Positions 35,101 through 44,100 of a DNA stretch of 64,000 nt are shown here, in pieces; position 1 is the first letter of the stretch, and the number at the start of each line of letters is the position of its first letter. Made by a program: the position numbers and the translations under genes. This DNA comes from Ophiura sarsii (taxonomy: Eukaryota > Echinodermata > Ophiuroidea > Amphilepidida > Ophiuridae), in NCBI GenBank assembly GCA_035610835.1, contig CM069452.1, positions 72,822,919 to 72,886,918 of the forward strand. The letters are read 5' to 3'. The notes beneath the pieces were generated by a model. That model did not search any database, was not told the DNA's origin, and was given only the letters and a program-made list of their open reading frames with translations.

Positions 35101-38100
35101 TATGTAACAGTTAGTTATAATGCATATACTTAAGGGGTAAGACAGAGGTGGCCTACATATCCAAGGAGACGCCTATGATAACATACCTCAATACACATGC
35201 TGCCTTGGAACAAATGAGACTACAAGCTGAGAGTGAATCAACTAGAGGTCCTAGGGTATGTAACGGTTAGTTAATATATGCACAGGTTGAGTCGGAAAGA
35301 ATGGGCACTTTTTGCAAAAGAGTCCTAAAAGTTAGCACTAGTTTCGTTCCCATCCGCAAACCAGACACTTGCGCAATAGAAATCTAGCCATATACATTAT
35401 TACCTCCAACGGGCCCTCAAATTAATATTCGGTTTCCCACACAATGGGCTGGTTTTCAATATCAATTTCAATTGACCAATCGACTGACCCAACTTAAAGG
35501 GCCATCTATCAGTAAAGCAGGGTGCTGGAGTACGTTTCCTTAAGTATTATTTTGTAATTTATGCAGGTATGCAAGACTTCCGGAAGTGAGCCCATAAAAT
35601 ATAAATCTGGAATTTTTGGAGAAAGAACAATTTTGTATTTGATTTTTTTGGTCATTTTGTTTGCATTTCCGGAATCAGATGATGATATTTCAGCATAAAA
35701 AGAGTCAAACGCACAAGCCGTCTGGCCAGCTTCCATAAAAAGTTCAGCAGAAATGGATCAATCACCCACTACTTGCATCCCTGTTTATGGAACTTACAAG
35801 AAATTAATGATTTTGATTGTTTATTTCAGGTGATGGTAGTAGGCCCCACAGATGTTGGTAAGAGCTCACTGTGTAGGTTACTTCTCAACTATGGTGTAAG
35901 AGTAGGACGAAGGCCGACATTTGTGGAGCTAGATGTTGGACAGGTATGGTTGCAGGTGGTAGAATTTGTTGATATGTTGCAAGAATCAAAATAGATGTAT
36001 CCATAGATTATGGTCATAAAACAGTGATACATTTTAGACAATTATTTTGATTCTGACAGATATGTCCTCTTCATATATGTGACCAGTCACATCAAAAAGG
36101 ACATTTTGTCGGCAAATACAGTATTGAGTAAGCCAATATATTTGGTGAAATATAAAGAAAATAATAGAAACAAATATGCTTCTTGAAATCATATCTTGTG
36201 ACCCGGACCTCCAACATTTCCATTTTGACGTGACAGGTCACGTATTGTCTTTGATTTGTATTGTTTTAAATTGGGTAAACTATGTACAAAAAATGTCAGT
36301 TTTTATGTAGCGCTTTTACAATATGCTCAAAGAGTGTACATTTAATCCGCTGCCACTATAGGATATATCATGATCAGTTCGCTTCACTTAGGTTTTGCTG
36401 CATATCATACAAATACTGATAATTACGCTCATTCCTATCAGACACTTAAATTGTGATTATCCCCAAACAGCTCTCCATTTTAACACCTGGTGGAGAGAGG
36501 CAAGTGCAGTAAAGTGTCTTGCCTAAGCGGTAAAGTGTCTTGCCCAAGGACATCACATGTTGGCCGCAATGGGACTCGAACTCACAACCTGCCAATTATG
36601 AGTGTGGTGCTCATTCCACTGGGCCACACATGCCCAGACTGTATATTCCGGTGTGCCCATAATAAACAGGCATGATATTTTGTAGATTAAAATAGAAAAG
36701 TAGATATTTTTCACTATGAAATGTATAGATATTTTAGCCTAAATCTGCATTTATTTAATCCAATTTTAGGCAATTTAGCATAATAGCTGTTTTTGTAATA
36801 TTTCAAAGAATTTCAGATTTGTTCACCTTAGGCTATATTAAAAAAATCTTTTGTCTCTTTTTTGTTTGTTTTGTTTTGTTGTAAATATAAAATATTGAAA
36901 TCCTTTTTTTTCTTCTAACACGCACCAATAAACTAACGCGCGCGGGAGCTTTGAGACAAATGATTTTTTTAATATAGCCTTATATATATGAATATCATGT
37001 CTGAATAAAAAAGATATTACACTAGCAACCAAGAGTATTAGGACACTTGGTTGTGGTGACAGACCGACCAACACCTGAGAGGTCCGTTAGCCCGTAGAAC
37101 AGAGTTGTGTTTTTCTTCACCTTATGGCACTCTCAACTTACATATCTGTTATATTTCCAGGGTTCTGTATCCATACCAGGCACCGTAGGACTCCTGCAGG
37201 TGGAGAGGCCTGCTGACGTTGAGGAAGGATTCGCACTCCTGGCACCGCTCGTCTACCATTATGGCGCCCTCACACCAGGCCTCAACCTCAAACTCTACAA
37301 GATATTGACCTCTCGCTTAGCGGAAGTGTTCAATCTAAAGTGCAGGACAGATCAAAAATGTAGGTGTGGATGAGTGCTGTGATAACATCACTAGATCTTA
37401 ACACTTTCAACGCAGCAGGCAGCTGCTGACAACATTTCAAAATTTCACAAAATGTTTCAAAAATGTCAAAATTATTGAATGTCATTAGCATATTTAGAAT
37501 CACCATGAGAAATGCATTGACATAAGTACAAACATGCCTAGTATTGGGTCAGTAATCTTTGAGATAGACTTTGAAAATTGTGAAAGGTTTCTGAAAATCT
37601 GTTTTTGTGTATGGTAAAAATAATAGCCGCTTGGAAAGTGTTAAGATCAAGTCACAGATGGAAAGCAGTAAAGTCTTACTTAATTTTTTTTCAATCCATT
37701 TGGCCAATCCAAGTCACTGTTGGTTTGCGTAATGTTGAGTCACTGATTTACTGATTAGGCGACAAAAAAACCACCCTGTTCTACAGGCAAACAGACTCAG
37801 GTAAGGTTGGTCGATCAACATTTTCAAAAATTTAGATAACAAAAATAAATGCAAACAAATCGCAACCATATAGTTTTAAAAAAGGGTAGTTTTTGTGGCC
37901 TTATTCTGACTGGAGATTACATCAAGCCATAATGATTGGTTGGAGGGGGATTCCAATAATTTTGGGAAATGTTGGTGGATTTTCAGCAATTTTATAAATT
38001 TAGATAAAAAACAAACAAATTCAAACAAATCCAAAATTTGCAAAAGATTTGCAACCATTTTTAAAAAATGTGTTCTTTGTCGCCTTATCCTGAGATTACA

Positions 38101-41100
38101 TCAAGCCATAACAAACAAAACTCTTTGCTTCATGCACCGATAATACTTGTTCAAATCTTGTTATGGTCTCTTTTGTTAATTACCCCCAATTTAATTGCCT
38201 AATAATAATTATTATGACCACAATCACATTTTGTTATGTATTTCTGTGAGTTTAAGGTCTAATGCATGTATTTTTAACCGCTGTGAGAGAATGATTGGAT
38301 GCAATCATAAGGTCAATCCCTTTTAAAAGCTTCATTTATACCATCCCGATTATACGCACCTACGCTTGCATAGGTGGAAGGCATCATGAAACTGACTATA
38401 AAGTGACAAAGAATAAAAGAACAAGTGGAGGGGTTGAATGGGGGACTAAAACAAGTATGTCCAGCACCCCAGGGAATTAAACCCGGGACACTGGGGTAAC
38501 AGGCGAGTCAAACAACCACGACACCGTGATTGCTGGGCTTGCTAAGCTAAATTTTCGCAAACCATATATACCCGGGGTTTAGTGCACCGGGGGATAGAAG
38601 TTGTGTGCGCGTGCCTAGAAGTACTGCTGGCCGTGTGGTGTAGTAGGGTTAGGGCTAATGTTCTATTTTACACTTCTGCCATGATGTTTGCATTTTTGTT
38701 GTTTATTATGTTTACAGGTGATGTAAGTGGGTGCGTCATCAACACATGTGGTTGGATCAAAGGTGATGGCTATGAATGTGTCAAACATGCTGCTAAAGCA
38801 TTTGAAGGTGAGACTATAGTCGGCGGTGAAGAAGTTTTTCTGTTACAATCATTTACTAAGTGTAAACACGGAAGTGCAGTTCCCATTGGTGGAATAGAAT
38901 AGCACAAATTAGAGCCGACTAACACGCACATCCGATTAGCAGATTGTATCTATGGCATCAAGAATGTTACCGCCCACACGCTCATTATGTATAGCACGCC
39001 TGAGGGCCAGTGCTGACTCCTGTGCCGGCAGTAGATACTGTTGTCCATTTTAGTTTCTCAAGACATCTGCATCATTGACTTATGAGCTGATTGGCGAAAG
39101 AATATATTCGACCATGTACAAAGATTTGACAATGAAAACACCACAGAGAGATAGACTATGTGCTTTAAGACCAACGGTGCAGTTACTTATTGTATTGAGT
39201 GCTTCAGAAATTTCAAAAATTGCTCCCTGGAGTGCTCATAAGATCTGCGAGACATTTATGTGATCTAAGGTAGAATTATTATAGACCTGAAACTTTTCAG
39301 CCTTTTTTGTTGCCTAAATGTAGGCTTTTTCTTTTGTTTTCAGCTCAATTTGAGCTATTTTACCCACATTTCACACTGTTTTAAAGGGTTTTTTAGCATT
39401 TTCAGCTCCAGGTCTGTCATTAAGATTTTTTCGATTGAATAGAGTTTGGGGTGGCGGTTATTCTATTATTGAAAATATTTTTAAATGACCTTACCATTTT
39501 TCATACCTTTTTGTTTCTTCACTAGTTGATGTAATCATTGTGTTGGACCAGGAGAGATTATACACTGAATTAGTGAGAGATATGCCTACATTTGTCAAGG
39601 TGGTGCTACAACCCAAGTCTGGAGGGGTAAGATAATGATATATTGTATTTTGTATTTCTTTATTTTAACAATTAACACTAGCGGTATGCCAATGCTTTCG
39701 CATGGGCTGTTGAGCTACCACCATCAGCTAGGTGGTCAGTAAGCTTATTTAAATTAATGTTGGAATGTAAATATAATATTCATAGAAGAAAAAAATATGT
39801 ATTATATTTTAATTCGCGAATGCATTCTTCTTATCACAATATAAATGAAAACTTAATACAAAAATAAATACATGCATGTTGTTATAGTTTCAATAATCAT
39901 TGTTTATTCAACAGTTCAAATATTTCGTGAAAATGCCGTAATAATAATATTGAAGTGAAATGGTCCGTAAGGGTCTAATGTACTAATGTGATTATATAAT
40001 CAAATCAAATCAAATCAAATTTATTTCCATAAAAACAACACTACATCAAAAATGTAAAACTTAAAAACAACAAAAACGTATGGAGGAGTAGGCTGAAAAG
40101 CCAATAAGGCCTGTAAATAGCCTACCCCTTTAATACAATACAATACAGTACATGTTACATAATTATTTAATACATGAATAAAACAAAATCTGACAGCGAC
40201 TTAAACAAGACAAGACAAACAAGAACGAGCTCAAAAAGTGAATTATTCATATTTTTGGATGATGTTTTTCTTAAGTTGGTTTCGAAAATGGTTCACAGAT
40301 GTTGATTCTTTTATTAATTTTGAAAGTGAATTCCAAAGAATGGGACCACGCGTTCGATAAGCCACGGATTAGAAGCGGGTTAATAAAGTAGCATTTCCAG
40401 GGCCTAGTAATCCCTGCAATCATAGCGTTATCAATATTCTACCTATCTATGAATTAACTGTATGCTTAGGCCTAATTATTTAACTGTTTAAAGAGGGAAC
40501 TATCTCAAAACCAGATTCAATGGATCTAACTCGCTGGATGTGCAACCATTAGCCATTAACCCTAATACCACTACACCATACAAAATCGTATGACCAGCAG
40601 TACCTGTTTGCCCGCCGCACCCCTTCTTGTAGAAGCGCACATGTGTGGAGGAACCAAACTGGGGAGTTTCACACACCCACATTTTAAATGTAGAGTGGAT
40701 CAGTACAAACCGCCTTACTGTGGATTTGCTCTAAAAACAAAATGGAGGTACCGTATTATCCCTATTAAGCGCCCATGCCCTTATAAGCGCCCACCCCTCT
40801 TTTTCCCAAATGACTACCAAAAAGTAACACCTAATAAGCGCCCATCTTTTAGCCACTGCAGCTCAAAATAAAGCATGAAAGTAGCGTCCGAAAGTTCCGG
40901 CATCAACAACATGTTGGTGATCCACGTATTGGCGGGCTGTGCACATTTTCCACCAAAAATGTGCATCAAAATTCGGAAACAATTTGACAGTTTCCATGTA
41001 ACTTAATAAGCGCCCATCCAAAATGACTTTGCTAAGAGCTCTGGGCGCTTAATAGGGATAATACGATATGTTATGCCCCCTCTATAGGTCAAACACCCCA

Positions 41101-44100
41101 TTTTCACTGCTATTTAATAATTTCAGACTGGGCGCTCCGCAGTATGAAGCAACTCCGCATTTAGGAGGTGTGTAACATATGCACCTCCACAGTTGTGGGT
41201 ATTTACAAACGCACACACAAGGTCTATCCCATGCCACCGAACATTTAACCTGGGCAGCCCAGCGCTCATGGTGTGGTGGTTGAGTCACTCGACTGCCAGT
41301 CTGGCGACCCAGGTTAAATTCCTGGGGGCCTCCCTGTTGACCCTCCCCAGATCTTTGATCCATCGCCAATGCAAGACCGGGAGAGTTAGGGTTAATGATT
41401 ACAATGTCTTTCCCCCATTACAGGTTGTTGAAAGACCACAGAATTTCAGACGAGCTTCCAGAGATGACAGAGTGCGAGAGTATTTCTACGGTTTCAGAAA
41501 TAGCCTCTATCCTCACTCATTTCATGTGCGCTTCTCAGACGTAGAAATCTTCAAAATCGGTGGTAAGTCCTGAAATAATGTAAATATTGATTTGTGTAGT
41601 TATTGTATAAATCAAAATATTTGATTTATTAGCATTTTATAGGTAGTATTGTGAACAAATAAAAACATGCATTTAGGATAAGTGTAGCAACTTTTTAAAG
41701 GATGAAAGTGCTGCTTTGAAGCTTTCATTGGTTAATCTTCAGAATCACTTTTATCTGTACACTAAAGAACAAAACATAAGAGTAAATGGTCGCGGAAATT
41801 CTAGTAGCTCGAATGGATTATGAAATGTAAGTCTCTGCCAACTTTTAACAGATTTTTACAACAAGCCAATTTTGAGATGCATTGTCTTCAACTGCACATA
41901 TTTAGGTAGTTTGGTATCTAGCGACCATTAGCAACTTATCAGTGTCAACTTAAATGGTACCGTTGGTAGGACAATTGACTAACATTTGTCATCGGGAACT
42001 ATATTTTCTAAGCAATGTTAGTCTGTAATGCCCTTTAGGCAACCTTCCCTCTCCAAGCAACCTTCCCTCCCCAAGCAACCTTCCCTCCCCAAGCAACCTT
42101 CCTTCCCCAAGCAACCTTCCCTCCCCAAGCAACCTTCCCTCTCCAAACAACCTTCCCTCCCCAAGCAACCTTCCCTCCCCAAGCAACCTTCCCTCCCACA
42201 AGCAACCTTCCCTCCCCAAGCAACCTTCCCTCCCCAAGCAACCTTCCCTCCCCAAGCAACCTTCCCTCCCACAAGCAACCTTCCCTCCCCAAGCAACCTT
42301 CCCTCCCCAAGCAACCTTCCCTCCCCAAGCAACCTTCCCTCCCCAAGCAACATCCCCTCCCCAAGCAACCTTCCCTCACACAAGCAACCTTCCCGCCCGC
42401 AATCAACCTTCCCTCCCCAAGCAACATCCCCTCCCCAAGCAACCTCCCCTCACACAAGCAACCTCCCCTCCCCAAGCAACCTCCCCTCCCCAAGTAATCT
42501 CCCCTCCTACAAGTAGCCTCCCCTCCCTCCATCTACCTAGAAAAAAGACCCCACTCCCTGAAAAGTAATTTCAATAGGTCAGTTGCTGGCCTAGGGAATG
42601 TTTGCTTAAAATGAAATTTTAATTTAGTTTGTATGATTGGTTTTAATTCTACAGCACCAGCAGTACCCAACTCATGCCTACCTCTGGGAATGACCCCAGA
42701 AGACAACCAAACCAAACTAGTGCCTGTACAACCAAGTAAGTCTTTAAGTCTTTGGGTTAGGGGAACATAGTAAGTCTCTGGGGGAGGAGAGAAGGGTACT
42801 GATTGGAATGACCCAAACCATACTAGTGCCTGTACAACCAAGTAAGTATTTAAGTCTTTAGGGCAGGGAAACAAAGTAAGTCTCTCAGGGAGGAGAGAAG
42901 GGTACTGATTGGAATGACCCAAACCAAACTAGTGCCTGTACAACCAAGTAAGTATTTAAGTCTTTAGGGCAGGGGAACAAAGTAAGTCTTTCGGGGAGGA
43001 GAGAAGGGTACTGATTGGAATGACCCAAACCAAACTAGTGCCTGTACAACCAAGTAAGTATTTAAGTCTTTAGGACAGGGGAACAAAGTAAGTCTCTCGG
43101 GGAGGAAAGAGGGGCACTGATTGGAATGACCCAAACCAAACTAGTGCCTGTACAACCAAGTAAGTATTAAAGTCTTTAGGACAGGGGAACAAAGTAAGTC
43201 TCTCGGGGAGGAAAGAGGGGCACTGATTGGAATGGCCCAAACCAAACTAGTGCCTGTCCAACCAAGTAAGTCTTTAAAGTCCTTAGGGCAGGGGAACAAA
43301 GTAAGTCTCTTGGGGTACTGATTGGAATGACCCCAGAAGACAACCAAACCAAACTAGTGCCTGTACAACCAAGTAAATCTTTAAAGTCTTTAGGGCAGGG
43401 GAACAAAGTAAGTCTCTCGGGGAGGAGAGAAGGGTACTGATTGGAATGACCCTAACCAAACTAGTGCCTGTACAACCAAGTAAGTCTTTAAAGTCTTTAG
43501 GTCAGGGGAACAAAGTAAGTCTCTTGGGCTACTGATTGGAATAACCCCAGAAGACAACCAAACCAAACTAGTGCCTGTACAACCATGTAAGTCACTCAAT
43601 CACATTTTATGGTAAAACCTAATGTCTTTGCATTTTCTTTGGTTGCTGTACATGGTTTATCATTCTACAGACCCTGAGGAAGCAGGCATGACATTTTTTC
43701 ACAAATCACTAGATTGAAAATCCTTTTTTTCTCCAAATCAGCCCAGTTTGAAGTACTTTGGGTTAATATCAAAGTTTAAAAACCTTTCAATTTCATAATT
43801 CTTCCAACACTATTCATTTTTACATTTCTCGCTTCATTTCAGGTACCGATTTAACACATCATGTCGTCAGTGTCAGTCTAGCCAAGGACAGAAGGGACGA
43901 CCTTCTAAACACTAATGTAGCAGGATTTGTATGCATGTAAGTCTACCAGGGGAATTTTAAAAGGGATGGGGAGGAGGGCAAGAAAGACACACAGTACAAC
44001 GGCCATTTGATAATGGTATTATTTTAGTATAACCCGGTATTTTAAAGCCAAACTACAGGGAAAATTGCAATCAACACAGGTTTGTCACCCCATCATCAGT

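Noticed and set aside
29029..35291. CRISPR-like array of direct repeats with regular spacing
   Set aside because: The repeats are 126-bp coding exons with splice sites in an animal gene and the spacers are near-identical, not unique.
36500..36640. tRNA gene on the minus strand
   Set aside because: Box A and B are present but the body is the same dispersed SINE as at 49400-49535.
42018..42532. Four long proline- or glycine-rich frames
   Set aside because: Artefacts of the 18-bp minisatellite in CLP1 intron 9.
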